64,000 nt of DNA from JAJCYL01 sp965206015 (GTDB lineage: Bacteria > Bacteroidota > Bacteroidia > Cytophagales > Cyclobacteriaceae). The notes under the pieces were generated by a model. That model had not been told where the DNA came from and ran no database searches. It saw nothing but the letters and a program-made list of their open reading frames with translations. Below are positions 26,613 to 35,855 of the stretch, one piece after another; positions within the stretch are counted from its first letter, which is position 1, and each line of letters begins with the position of its first letter. The translations under genes were made by a program, and so were the position numbers. The DNA lies in assembly GCA_965206015.1 (NCBI GenBank), contig CBDBIW010000016.1:186001-250000 (forward strand), in the 5' to 3' direction.

Positions 26613-27338
26613 ATGTTAAACATGATGAAGACATTATTACCAAGTAGTTTTTTTATATTGTTACTGTTGGCTGGGAGGACAGAAGCATTTGTTGTTTCTG
26701 ATACCTTAGTTTTGGTTCAGGGTTTAATTGTAAGTAAGGATAACAATGAACCCATTTCAGCAATACTTACTTATGAAAAACTGCCTTATTATGACGATAT
26801 GGGCATTGCTAAATCATCCAGTACAGGTCATTTTAAAGTGCATTTAGTAAAGAGCCATAAGTATAACATTACTATAAAAGCAGACGGTTATAAAACTTTA
26901 AGCCAGGAATTAGCCATGGACCAGGTATCTAATGAACTAGAGGTGGTCAGAGATTTTACACTTGAAAGGGAAGAAGGGGAGGTTGAAGAAATGTTATCAC
27001 TAAAAAATCTAATCTTTGCTCGCGGCAGCTCGATTATATCATCTCAGTCTCACGATGAACTTGATAACCTTCGTCAATGGCTTGAAGGTCACCCTAACAC
27101 CATGATTCAACTTGAGGGCCATACAGATTTTGAAGGAAACGCTATGGCCAACCTGAAACTGTCACTAGAGCGTGTGGAGGTCGTGAAGGAATATTTGGTA
27201 AGTAAGGGTATAAGAAAGAAAAGAGTACTTACCAAAGCCTTTGGAGGGACGGAACCCTTAACCGTGGAGAGGACGGATGAAGCAAAGGCCAGGAATAGAA
27301 GGGTAGAAGTTCGTGCAATAACCAGTTTGAATAATTAG
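26613..27338 (+). CDS. OmpA-domain protein with carboxypeptidase-regulatory-like N-domain
   Basis: 241 residues: signal peptide (SSFFILLLLAGRTEA), a beta-sandwich CarboxypepD_reg-like domain (~30-110, VQGLIVSKDNNEPISAILTY), and an OmpA-type peptidoglycan-binding domain (~130-235) with LEGHTDFEGNAMANLKLSLE and RNRRVEVR. Tethers the outer membrane to peptidoglycan. 38 bp upstream of a larger protein with the same C-terminal domain, so probably one operon. Confidence 0.88.
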   Translation: MLNMMKTLLPSSFFILLLLAGRTEAFVVSDTLVLVQGLIVSKDNNEPISAILTYEKLPYYDDMGIAKSSSTGHFKVHLVKSHKYNITIKADGYKTLSQELAMDQVSNELEVVRDFTLEREEGEVEEMLSLKNLIFARGSSIISSQSHDELDNLRQWLEGHPNTMIQLEGHTDFEGNAMANLKLSLERVEVVKEYLVSKGIRKKRVLTKAFGGTEPLTVERTDEAKARNRRVEVRAITSLNN

Positions 27339-27376
27339 CACTAGTTTCTGTTACCAATTTGACGAAATATTTCAAT

Positions 27377-29419
27377 ATGAAAAGATATATATGGTTTATT
27401 TTCTGCCCCGCTTTTTTTGCAGCAGACATCCAAGCTCAAGAAACTGTTCATTGGGCCTCACACGTAGTGGAAGCGTCTTCGGAAGTTTCTCACCTCGAAT
27501 ATTCTGCTTTGCAGGTACTTCACAAACCCAATGTCATCCCTGCTCATGGAGATAATCCCAATGCATGGACTCCGGCAAAAGATACAAAGGAACAATTCAT
27601 AGTTGTCTATTTTGACAAGCCTTTTCAGGCCCAGCAAGTGGCCATTGCCGAGTCTCAAAATCCTGGCTCTGTGAAAAGGATTTTCGCGTATGATACGAAT
27701 CAAGAAGAGCATTTACTATTTGAAATCGAACCAAGGAATCTTCCGATTGAAAGTAGGCTACTTAATCTGTTTTTTGAAAAGACCACCTATCAAATAGAGG
27801 CCTTGAGGGTAGAACTAGATGTGGCTGCCGTAAATGGTGTCCAAAGTATAGATGCGATTGGAATTTCGAATTCTAACATACCTATTAGTGTATTGATTAA
27901 TGTAGCCCCCTTAGTTAATGAAAATCTTGATACAGAAAAACTTGACGATAATGTCAATAGTCAATATATAGAACATAGTCCAATCCTTTCACCCGATGGG
28001 AAAAGGCTATATTTCAGTAGAAGAGGTCATCCTGATAATCAGGGGGGAGCAGAGGATCCTGCGGATATATGGTTTTCGGAGCTTGACGAGTCAGTGGGTG
28101 AATGGCTTCCAGCCAAAAATATTGGGCCTCCGCTGAACAATTCAGGTCCTAATTTTATAAGTGCAATCATACCTGATGGTGAAGAACAAATAATATTGTT
28201 AGGGAATAGATATAGAAGCAAGGGTAGAATGTTCTCTGGTGTATCTTTAGCCAGAATTTCCTCAGACGGGTCCATTTCAACACCCGAGAATATTAGTATT
28301 AAGAATGATTACAATTATTCTCCGAAAGCCGATTATTACCCTACTACAGATCAAAAAGTGCTATTGATGTCTGTTGAAAGGGATGATACTTATGGAAATC
28401 GTGATTTGTATGTTTCCTTTAAAAAGGGAGAAGAGTGGAGTGAGCCTCTCAGTTTAGGTGGTGACGTAAATACGGCAGCTGATGAAGCATCTCCATACCT
28501 CCAGGAGGATAATAAGACATTATTCTTTTCTTCCTCGGGGTTCAGTGGTTTTGGAGGTTCCGATATCTATAAGACTTCAAGATTAGATAACAGTTGGACA
28601 AAATGGACTGAGCCAGAAAATATGGGTGGTGGTTTGAATTCGACAGGGGATGATGTATACTTTAACATGCCTGCGACCAGCAAACACGCCTATTTCACCC
28701 GAGGAAATTCTGATGAAAATACCGATATATTCCGCTTCACCGTAGATGATTTTTACATCGACACCTTAAAGACAGATATGGAGAGTAAGCCGTTGATTGC
28801 TACTGTCTCCGGAAAAGTGTTGAACACTAAAAACAATCAACCCGTCGTAGGGGCCTTAATAGTTATTGATGAGGAAGGAAGCGGAGCTGATATTGCAGAT
28901 TTGACCTCTGATCGGTCTGGTAATTATCAAGTGGAATTAAAGCCCGGCATTTCATATGGTTTTGTAGCCATTAAAGACGGGTATGAGGGTAAAAAGGAAG
29001 TAGTAGATGTCGTTGCTGGCGATGAGTCAAACGAACTTGATAAGGATTTATATCTTGACCCTGTCGCTCTCGCTTCCCCGTTAGAGATCGTATATTTTGA
29101 TTATAACAAATCAGATGTAAAAAGTGGTCACCAAAGCTATCTAAATGGATTAGTGAAATTCTTCGAATCTGGCGGTATAGATGTGCTTCAACTTGACGGA
29201 CATACCGATTCTAAAGGTTCTGAATATTTCAATTTGAAACTTTCTGAGAGCAGGGCCAATGAAGTTATGGATTATTTGGTGAGCAAAGGCATTGCGACTG
29301 AGAGGATAAAAGTTGTTCCTAAAGGTGAATTGGAACCAGCCGCCCCTAATGACAATGATGAGAACAAAGCCAAAAACAGAAGAGTTGAATTGAAGTTAGT
29401 AGATGCTAATGCTAATTAA
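27377..29419 (+). CDS. PD40 beta-propeller / OmpA family outer-membrane protein
   Basis: About 680 residues from ATG 27377, preferred because the signal peptide MKRYIWFIFCPAFFAADIQAQ then starts properly (an in-frame TTG at 27359 adds six residues). Order: N-terminal ~180-residue adhesion-like domain, PD40/WD40-like repeats (SPDGKRLYFSRRG, KTLFFSSSGFSGFGGSDIYK), a CarboxypepD_reg domain (~470-550) and an OmpA domain (LDGHTDSKGSEYFNLKLSESRA, NRRVELK). Related in architecture to the PorE-like protein at 31823 but without TPR and lipobox. Followed by a terminator. Confidence 0.9.
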   Translation: MKRYIWFIFCPAFFAADIQAQETVHWASHVVEASSEVSHLEYSALQVLHKPNVIPAHGDNPNAWTPAKDTKEQFIVVYFDKPFQAQQVAIAESQNPGSVKRIFAYDTNQEEHLLFEIEPRNLPIESRLLNLFFEKTTYQIEALRVELDVAAVNGVQSIDAIGISNSNIPISVLINVAPLVNENLDTEKLDDNVNSQYIEHSPILSPDGKRLYFSRRGHPDNQGGAEDPADIWFSELDESVGEWLPAKNIGPPLNNSGPNFISAIIPDGEEQIILLGNRYRSKGRMFSGVSLARISSDGSISTPENISIKNDYNYSPKADYYPTTDQKVLLMSVERDDTYGNRDLYVSFKKGEEWSEPLSLGGDVNTAADEASPYLQEDNKTLFFSSSGFSGFGGSDIYKTSRLDNSWTKWTEPENMGGGLNSTGDDVYFNMPATSKHAYFTRGNSDENTDIFRFTVDDFYIDTLKTDMESKPLIATVSGKVLNTKNNQPVVGALIVIDEEGSGADIADLTSDRSGNYQVELKPGISYGFVAIKDGYEGKKEVVDVVAGDESNELDKDLYLDPVALASPLEIVYFDYNKSDVKSGHQSYLNGLVKFFESGGIDVLQLDGHTDSKGSEYFNLKLSESRANEVMDYLVSKGIATERIKVVPKGELEPAAPNDNDENKAKNRRVELKLVDANAN

Positions 29420-29436
29420 GATTATGATATAGATCA

Positions 29437-29465
29437 GAAAAGGGGGCCATCGTGCCCTTTTTTTG
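29437..29465 (+). terminator. Intrinsic terminator after the PD40/OmpA gene
   Basis: GC-rich hairpin with arms AAAAGGG and CCCTTTT around a short loop, followed by a T-run (29458-29464). Ends the OmpA gene pair. Confidence 0.8.
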
Positions 29466-29529
29466 TTTACCAAATTTGAAAGCCACAATTTTGTTTTTTC
29501 ATATGCCATCTTTATTAATTTGGTAGTTA

Positions 29530-30282
29530 TTGGTTATGATAGAACAAAAAACAGTCGAAGAGTTAGTTGATAATAATCATGTCTGCGCCTATGTGTTAGA
29601 TTGCTATGGCATTGAATTTTACAAAACCCCGAAAAGCTCAATTGCGGAAGTATGTATAAAAAGAGGGCTAAGTACTGAACATGTTTGTTACAATTTACAA
29701 GCAGTTGACAAAAATCCGACGATTGATATTTCTCAACTAAAGTCGTATCCGGCAGATTTGGTAATAGAATATCTTAAACATGCCCATCACATCTTCGTGA
29801 AAAAGAGTTTGCCGTATATGGCGAAACTGATTCGTAATTTGAAACCCGATAACTATCAGATTCCTCAATTAATTGAGGATTTAATGGTTGTATTTCCTCT
29901 CTTCGCAGAAGATTTTATCCATCATATTTATGAGGAGGAAGATAAGTTATTTTATTACGTTCAACTCTTATCTCAAGTGTCAGGAAAGCAACTTCACCAC
30001 AATAAGATTTTTGCGTTAATGGAGGCTGTTGCTTTGGAAAATCTTGCAGCGGAACATGAAAATGCTGATGACGAGATGAGAGGAATAAGGCAGCTTACTA
30101 ACAATTATACCTTGGGAGTTGAGTCCGACTTACACCTAAAAACTATATATGGAGAATTGAGGCAATTCGAAAAAGAATTGGTTTTCCACGCCAACCTCGA
30201 AAACGACGTCCTATTTCCAAAGGCCATCGAATTAGAGAGAAAGGTAAAGTGTGAATTAAGTTGGCTAAGAGGGTTGAACTGA
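29530..30282 (+). CDS. ric: Iron-sulfur cluster repair di-iron protein (RIC, ScdA/YtfE-like)
   Basis: Repairs Fe-S clusters damaged by NO or oxidants. 250 residues: an N-terminal ScdA_N/DUF542 domain (~5-60, VEELVDNNHVCAYVLDCYGI), then a hemerythrin-like four-helix bundle with iron-ligand histidines and glutamates (HAHHIF, FIHHIYEEED, LAAEHENADDEM, FHANLENDVLFPKA). The start may be TTG 29530 or the ATG two codons later. It is 1 bp from ruvX, so they form an operon. Confidence 0.9.
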   Translation: MVMIEQKTVEELVDNNHVCAYVLDCYGIEFYKTPKSSIAEVCIKRGLSTEHVCYNLQAVDKNPTIDISQLKSYPADLVIEYLKHAHHIFVKKSLPYMAKLIRNLKPDNYQIPQLIEDLMVVFPLFAEDFIHHIYEEEDKLFYYVQLLSQVSGKQLHHNKIFALMEAVALENLAAEHENADDEMRGIRQLTNNYTLGVESDLHLKTIYGELRQFEKELVFHANLENDVLFPKAIELERKVKCELSWLRGLN

Positions 30283-30283
30283 A

Positions 30284-30700
30284 ATGAGTCGAATCTTAGG
30301 AATAGACCTGGGGAAAAAACGAACCGGTTTAGCGGTTACGGACCCACTTCAGATCATTGCAACCCCTTTAGATATCATACCTACGCATACGGTTATCCAT
30401 TTTCTAAAAACATATCTGACGATTGAAAGCGTAGAAGCAATAGTATTAGGTTTTCCGACTAATCTGAATAATCAAGATACTGACATGACATCCGATGTCA
30501 GGAGTTTCAAGAGGCGTCTGGAAAGGGAATTTCCGGACAAAGCAATACATTTGCAGGATGAAAAATTCACCAGCAAAATGGCACTGGATGCCATGATAGC
30601 CGGTGGTATGAAGAAAAAAGACAGAAGAATGAAAGGGAACGTGGATAAAATTAGTGCAACAATAATTTTGCAGTCCTATCTAGAAGTAATGAGTAAATGA
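30284..30700 (+). CDS. ruvX: Putative pre-16S rRNA nuclease / Holliday-junction resolvase-like YqgF
   Basis: 138 residues with the YqgF/RNase H-like fold: RILGIDLGKKRTGLAVTD at the start (catalytic Asp), VLGFPTNLN, LQDEKFTSKMA and a final basic helix before DKISATIILQSYLE. Implicated in 16S rRNA 5'-end maturation. The stop overlaps the def start by ATGA. Confidence 0.94.
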   Translation: MSRILGIDLGKKRTGLAVTDPLQIIATPLDIIPTHTVIHFLKTYLTIESVEAIVLGFPTNLNNQDTDMTSDVRSFKRRLEREFPDKAIHLQDEKFTSKMALDAMIAGGMKKKDRRMKGNVDKISATIILQSYLEVMSK

Positions 30701-31248
30701 TTCATCCCATAATTCTATATGGCAATCCGGTGTTAAAAAGGAAAGCTGCTGAAATCAAAAAGGAAGCTGTAGATGTAAAACTACTGTCAGATGATATGTT
30801 TGAAACGATGAAAGCTGCCAGTGGAATTGGTTTGGCAGCACCTCAAATCGGAAAATCGTTACGAATGTTCATTGTTGATACTAGCCCATTGGAAGAAGAA
30901 GTTAATGATCTTAGACAGGTTTTTATCAATCCTGAAATACTAAACGAAGCAGGGAAGGAATGGGCCTTTGAGGAAGGTTGTTTAAGCATTCCCGGAGTGC
31001 GGGAGGATGTGTCGAGAAATGAAAAATTAAGAATTAGGTTTTATGACGAAAACTGGCAGTCTCATGATGAAGAATTTGACGGAATGAAGGCCAGGGTAAT
31101 TCAACATGAATTTGATCATCTAAATGGAGTATTGTTCACTGACTATCTGACACCACTAAAAAAGCGTTTGTTAAAAGGTAAACTAGCCAATATTAGCCAA
31201 GGTAAAATTGATGCGGATTACAAAGTCCGGGCACCACTAAGAAAATAA
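30697..31248 (+). CDS. def: Peptide deformylase
   Basis: Removes the formyl group from nascent proteins. 183 residues with the three metal-site motifs GIGLAAPQIG (~46), EEGCLSIPG (~104) and QHEFDHLNG (~146). Length typical. Coupled to ruvX by overlap and 4 bp from the following conserved gene. Confidence 0.97.
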   Translation: MIHPIILYGNPVLKRKAAEIKKEAVDVKLLSDDMFETMKAASGIGLAAPQIGKSLRMFIVDTSPLEEEVNDLRQVFINPEILNEAGKEWAFEEGCLSIPGVREDVSRNEKLRIRFYDENWQSHDEEFDGMKARVIQHEFDHLNGVLFTDYLTPLKKRLLKGKLANISQGKIDADYKVRAPLRK

Positions 31249-31252
31249 GACC

Positions 31253-31738
31253 ATGTATACAGCGTTTAATTCAATGCCTAAAAGTGCAAGAGTTTGGATT
31301 TATCAGTCTGACCGTAAGCTTGACCCTAAGGAAGTAGAGTGGTTAAAAAAAGTCTCGCATTTATTTTGCGAACAATGGACAGCGCATGGACAGAAACTCA
31401 GGAGTTCCTTCAATATATTTTATGACCAGTTTCTCGTGTTGGCTGTGGATGAAGATAAAAGTTTACCAAGCGGTTGCTCAATAGATTCTTCAGTGCACCT
31501 TATCAATGAAGCTCAGAAGGAGATAGGTGTTAATTTCTTTGACCGCATGAAAGTCGCATTTCTTGAAGAGGACCACGTAATTGTTGAACCTTTTCCGAAG
31601 GTGAAAACAAAAATTGAAACGGGTGAAATATCAAAAACGACCAGTACGTTTAATAATTTAGTAACGACCATTGAGGAACTAGAGAGTGGTTGGAAAGTGC
31701 CTGTGGCTGAAAGCTGGCTGAAAAAATATTTTGCGTAA
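31253..31738 (+). CDS. Conserved Bacteroidota protein of unknown function
   Basis: 161 residues, soluble, mixed alpha/beta. I recognise the type from Bacteroidota genomes, where it usually follows def or nearby housekeeping genes and is sometimes mislabelled an ABC transporter ATPase; no Walker motifs are present. Notable conserved-looking segments are ARVWIYQSDRKL, FNIFYDQFLVLAVDE and NFFDRMKVAFLEED. Directly downstream of def, likely same operon. Function not known. Confidence 0.75.
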   Translation: MYTAFNSMPKSARVWIYQSDRKLDPKEVEWLKKVSHLFCEQWTAHGQKLRSSFNIFYDQFLVLAVDEDKSLPSGCSIDSSVHLINEAQKEIGVNFFDRMKVAFLEEDHVIVEPFPKVKTKIETGEISKTTSTFNNLVTTIEELESGWKVPVAESWLKKYFA

Positions 31739-31822
31739 TAAATTAATTACCAACCTTTTAGGGGTTATTTTTCGTAAATTGTTTTATAGTCTCGGGCATA
31801 AATTAACAGCTAACATAAACTG

Positions 31823-33904
31823 ATGAAAGCACATCTTTCACTAATCACTGTATTTACATTAGTACTTGCGTCCTGTAGTGTCACTAAAAAGACTGAAAAA
31901 AGTTTCGAGAAAGGAGAGTTCAACAAGGTTATCTCAAAAGCCAGTACTAACCAAGGTCCTTTACTAAATTTCAAAGTTGCGGAGTCATACAGAATGTCAA
32001 ATCGCATCAAGGATGCAGCCCCATTTTACCTTGCTTCCATTAACGGGGGTATTGATAATGAAGCAGCTCACTACTATTATGGGTATTCATTAAAAGAAAA
32101 TGGTCAATATGAGGAAGCAACGGAAGTACTTGAAAAATACGTCAATATTGCCGAAGACGAACATTATAGAGGCCTTGCCGAACGAGAAATTGACAAAATT
32201 GACAAAATTGATAAACTAAAAAACGTCGAGAATTATTATCGGGTTAAAAACCTTGCAAGCATAAATTCTCCTGCTGCGGAATACTCCCCGATATACAATA
32301 GAGGAAAGTTGTACTTTGTTAGTAATCGCGACGGTGGAAAACTGTTTAAAGGAACAGGAACACCATTTACCGACATATACACGGTTATTACCCGTGGTGC
32401 TAATGTTGAGATAGAAACCCTTGAGAGAATGGAATCCATGTTCAATGATCCCTCAATCAATGAAGGGTCTGTAACGTTTTCTCCTGACGGGGGGATGATG
32501 ATTTTTGCAAAGGGGAATAGCGGTAAAAATAACGGAACAACAGACGTGAATCTCTATTGGGCAAGGCAAAGAAATAGACGTTGGACTGACCCACAGCCTC
32601 TTAATATCAATGAGCCTGAAAGTTGGGATTCTGCACCGGCAATGAGTAGTGACGGAAGGACCCTATATTTCTCATCTAATCGACCAGGTGGATTTGGTGG
32701 AACAGATATATACCAGGCAAAGTTAAGTAGACGTGGTCGTTGGGTGGATGTAAAAAATATGGGCAGTGCCATCAATTCTCCAGGCAATGAGATGTTTCCA
32801 TATGCGGGAGAAGATGGAAAGTTATATTTCTCCTCCGACGGGCATATAAGCCTGGGGGGACTCGATATATTCTACGCTTTGCGGGAGTCCGGGGAAATTA
32901 AGGTTGAGTCCATGGGACCGCCAATGAACTCTATAGGAGATGATTTTGGACTGTATATGTATAATCCTTCCAGGGGATTTTTCACCTCCAATCGTCCAGG
33001 AGGTAAAGGAGATGACGACATTTACACTTTTGTTAATAACGACCCCAATCTGAAGATCGTAAACTATTTTTTAACCGGATTGACAGTAACTACCAACAAA
33101 GATGATGCGGAGGAATTGTTACCCAATACTTTGGTCAAGTTGTATGGAGTTGACGGAGATATTATTGATGAGACAGTGACTGGATCTGACGCCAAATTTA
33201 CATTCCGTGTTTTTTCTGAGGAGAATTATCTATTAATAGGTGAAAAGGCTGACTATTTCGTGTCAAGAGATGAGTTTTCAACGGAAGGAAAATCTCTTAA
33301 TAAGAGTACTCTGACAAAAGAGGTTACGGATGTCAATTTTGACATGAAATTGCATTTAGATAAGATTGTGGTTGAAAAAGCTATCGTACTGGATAATATC
33401 TACTATGATCTTAACAAAGATGATATCAGAGAGGACGCTGCGGTCGAGTTGGATAAACTGGTAATTCTTCTTGAAGACAATATTGAAATAGATATTGAAT
33501 TGGGTTCTCATACTGATGCAAGGTCTTCAGATGCATACAACCAGGATCTTTCCCAAAGAAGGGCGCAATCTGCAGTTGATTATATCATTTCCAGGGGCAT
33601 CGATTCAGACCGTATTGTGGCAAAAGGGTACGGTGAAGGCACACCAGTTGTGCTGAATCGAAATAATAAGGAAATCGTGCTCACAGAAGAATTCATTAAT
33701 TCCGGAGGTACTGAGGAACAACGGGAACGCTTTCATCAGATGAATAGAAGAACAGAATTTAAAGTCCTTACTTATCATAGGAAAGAATTTATTGAAGAAG
33801 AGGAAGAAGATGAGCTTTTCGATGACACTTTGCTTGAAGATGATGACAAATATTTCAAGAAAGGCGAACTAGGCGAAAAGAAATCAGGAAATAACAATTT
33901 GTAA
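31823..33904 (+). CDS. porE: PorE-like lipoprotein (TPR, PD40, CRD, OmpA), type IX secretion candidate
   Basis: 693 residues: lipoprotein signal (ITVFTLVLASC), TPR-like helices (~25-130), PD40 beta-propeller blades (YSPIYNRGKLYFVSNRDGG, SSDGRTLYFSSNRPGGFGGT, EDGKLYFSSDGH), a carboxypeptidase-regulatory domain (~415-500) and an OmpA domain (IYYDLNKDDIREDAA, LGSHTDARSSDAYNQDLSQR, MNRRTEFKVL). This domain order is that of PorE, which links the T9SS trans-envelope machinery to peptidoglycan. Ends in an acidic tail. Followed by a strong terminator. The porE name rests on domain order only. Confidence 0.78.
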   Translation: MKAHLSLITVFTLVLASCSVTKKTEKSFEKGEFNKVISKASTNQGPLLNFKVAESYRMSNRIKDAAPFYLASINGGIDNEAAHYYYGYSLKENGQYEEATEVLEKYVNIAEDEHYRGLAEREIDKIDKIDKLKNVENYYRVKNLASINSPAAEYSPIYNRGKLYFVSNRDGGKLFKGTGTPFTDIYTVITRGANVEIETLERMESMFNDPSINEGSVTFSPDGGMMIFAKGNSGKNNGTTDVNLYWARQRNRRWTDPQPLNINEPESWDSAPAMSSDGRTLYFSSNRPGGFGGTDIYQAKLSRRGRWVDVKNMGSAINSPGNEMFPYAGEDGKLYFSSDGHISLGGLDIFYALRESGEIKVESMGPPMNSIGDDFGLYMYNPSRGFFTSNRPGGKGDDDIYTFVNNDPNLKIVNYFLTGLTVTTNKDDAEELLPNTLVKLYGVDGDIIDETVTGSDAKFTFRVFSEENYLLIGEKADYFVSRDEFSTEGKSLNKSTLTKEVTDVNFDMKLHLDKIVVEKAIVLDNIYYDLNKDDIREDAAVELDKLVILLEDNIEIDIELGSHTDARSSDAYNQDLSQRRAQSAVDYIISRGIDSDRIVAKGYGEGTPVVLNRNNKEIVLTEEFINSGGTEEQRERFHQMNRRTEFKVLTYHRKEFIEEEEEDELFDDTLLEDDDKYFKKGELGEKKSGNNNL

Positions 33905-33929
33905 TTAATTAGTCATTATGAAGAAATCC

Positions 33930-33955
33930 AAACCTCCTTTGCGGAGGTTTTTTAT
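33930..33955 (+). terminator. Intrinsic terminator directly before purM
   Basis: Stem AAACCTCC / GGAGGTTT with loop TTTGC, then a T-rich run. Its T-tract lies 20-25 bp from the purM start, so it terminates the porE transcript in the purM leader. Confidence 0.85.
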
Positions 33956-33975
33956 TTTTGTGTCAAATCTCAGCA

Positions 33976-35142
33976 ATGTCTGACCGATACAGTCTCCGCG
34001 GAGTATCAGCCTCAAAAGAGGACGTACATTCTGCAATCAAAAACCTGGATAAAGGATTATATCCAAAGGCTTTTTGTAAAGTCGTTGAAGATCATATTGG
34101 TGGAGACCCGGCTTACTGTAATATCATGCATGCGGACGGGGCTGGTACGAAATCCTCCCTGGCATACATTTATTGGAAGGAAACCGGAGACATTTCCGTT
34201 TGGAAAGGTATCGCAGTCGATGCAGTGGTGATGAACCTTGATGATCTATTATGTGTGGGAGCAACCAGTAATATTTTACTCTCCTCTACGATCGGGAGAA
34301 ACAAGAACCTTATTCCGGGAGAAATAATTTCTGCAATTATAAACGGCACTCAGGAATTTATAGAAGAGATGAATCAACTAGGGATCAATATCATTGGAAC
34401 CGGTGGTGAAACTGCTGACGTTGGTGACTTGGTAAGGACAATCATCGTTGATAGTACTGTCACAGCTCGAATGAAGCGAACAGATGTAATACCCAATGAT
34501 CAAATAAAAGCGGGAGATGTCATTGTCGGATTATCATCTTCAAGTCAGGCAAGCTACGAAAAGAGCTATAATGGAGGGATGGGGAGCAATGGGTTGACGT
34601 CTGCCAGACACGATGTCTTCTCATCAATTTACAGAGAAAAGTATCCAGAGAGCTTTGACCCGTCAATATCAGAAGATATAGTCTATTCGGGGAATAGCTT
34701 GCTGACAGACCAGTTGGATGATGTTCCCATTAATAATGGGAAATTGGTCTTATCTCCAACGAGAACATATGCACCCATTATCAAATGTATATTAGATGAG
34801 ATGCGAAGTGAGATTCATGGAATGATACATTGCAGTGGTGGAGCTCAAACCAAGATTCTTCATTTTATTGATAACTTACATATCATAAAAGATAACTTAT
34901 TCGAAGTTCCACCTCTATTTAATCTGATTCAAGATCAAAGTGGTACTGACTGGAAAGAAATGTACAAGGTCTTCAATATGGGTCATCGAATGGAATTTTA
35001 TATTGACCAATCGAGGGTGAAAGAGGTGATTGACATTTCCAGCTCATTTCAGGTGGATGCACAAGTAGTGGGTAGAGTAGAGGACTTCAACAGATCTCAA
35101 GTCAGCATACAGAGTTCTCATGGCAATTTCACGTACAATTGA
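33976..35142 (+). CDS. purM: Phosphoribosylformylglycinamidine cyclo-ligase (AIR synthetase)
   Basis: Fifth step of purine synthesis. 388 residues from ATG 33976 (MSDRYSLRGVSASKED, the normal Bacteroidota PurM start; an in-frame TTG at 33958 adds six). Family features: HADGAGTKSSLAYIYW, AVDAVVMNLDDLLCVGA, GTGGETADVGDLV, GLSSSSQASYEKSYNGGMGSN and a C-terminal MIHCSGGAQTKILHF. A PurM-superfamily member distinct from HypE. Confidence 0.9.
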   Translation: MSDRYSLRGVSASKEDVHSAIKNLDKGLYPKAFCKVVEDHIGGDPAYCNIMHADGAGTKSSLAYIYWKETGDISVWKGIAVDAVVMNLDDLLCVGATSNILLSSTIGRNKNLIPGEIISAIINGTQEFIEEMNQLGINIIGTGGETADVGDLVRTIIVDSTVTARMKRTDVIPNDQIKAGDVIVGLSSSSQASYEKSYNGGMGSNGLTSARHDVFSSIYREKYPESFDPSISEDIVYSGNSLLTDQLDDVPINNGKLVLSPTRTYAPIIKCILDEMRSEIHGMIHCSGGAQTKILHFIDNLHIIKDNLFEVPPLFNLIQDQSGTDWKEMYKVFNMGHRMEFYIDQSRVKEVIDISSSFQVDAQVVGRVEDFNRSQVSIQSSHGNFTYN

Positions 35143-35194
35143 TTTAAAAAATTAACAAGATTGTTATCTTCGATAGCACAAAAACCTGTTTAAT

Positions 35195-35365
35195 ATGAAT
35201 AAAATTTTAAAATGGTCACTTGTAGTGATCGGGGGACTTCTCGTTGTCGGATTTGTAGGAATACAGATATTGACAGCTTACACAAACTCCCACAGTCCAT
35301 CTGAAACTGTCACACTGGAAAATACAGATGCGGATGTCTCTGTTACTTATAGCAGGCCTTATTAA
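35195..35365 (+). pseudogene. DUF2911 protein N-terminal remnant
   Basis: A 56-residue frame: MNKILKWSLVVIGGLLVVGF then a short linker and VSVTYSRPY before TAA. VTYSRPYKK... is the conserved start of the DUF2911 domain, and one base shift continues KKDRQIF, as in family members, before the sequence changes into a glycosyltransferase fragment on the other strand at ~35385. So the gene is both frameshifted and truncated. Confidence 0.75.
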
Positions 35366-35374
35366 AAAAGATCG

Positions 35375-35695
35375 TCAAATTTTCAGAGGCCTGGCAGCCA
35401 ATGCCCTATAGATATTTGGTTTAATTGTAAAATGAAGAATTACGTCTGGATTTATCCGCTTATATATCTGATAGAATTCAATAGTAAGTGCTGCATCCTT
35501 GTATGCATTAACACCCTTGCTGTCCATGGTAAGATTAATAATATATTGACATCCAGCAACCATTATATTTGCCTGATAAGCGTCTTTGGGGGCAATGGCG
35601 ATCACTTCATGACCAGACTCGGTCAATCGGTTGATGAGCCCCATTCGAAAACTGTGAGTATTGCACAATGTGTTAGCGACTATTGCTATTCTCAA
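35375..35695 (-). pseudogene. Glycosyltransferase family 4-like N-terminal fragment
   Basis: 106 residues starting RIAIVANTLCNTHSFRMGLI and containing GHEVIAIAPKDAY, MDSKGVNAYKDAALTIEFY and VILHFTIKPNIYRALAA, typical of the first Rossmann domain of GT4-type sugar transferases. It stops right after ALAAR, where family members continue with ~270 more residues including the donor-binding domain. The break point coincides with the DUF2911 remnant, indicating a deletion or inversion junction. Confidence 0.8.
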
Positions 35696-35855
35696 AACCC
35701 CAAATTTGACAAGTTCAATAAATTAATGAAATAATTAAACTATTTCCAAAAGTCAGTAGTTAACAAACTCAAAAAATCGATTAGCACTATGTTGTCATCG
35801 ATGAATTTGACTTTGCGCTAAATTTCTGAACTTTGTAACTCAGATATACCACGAA

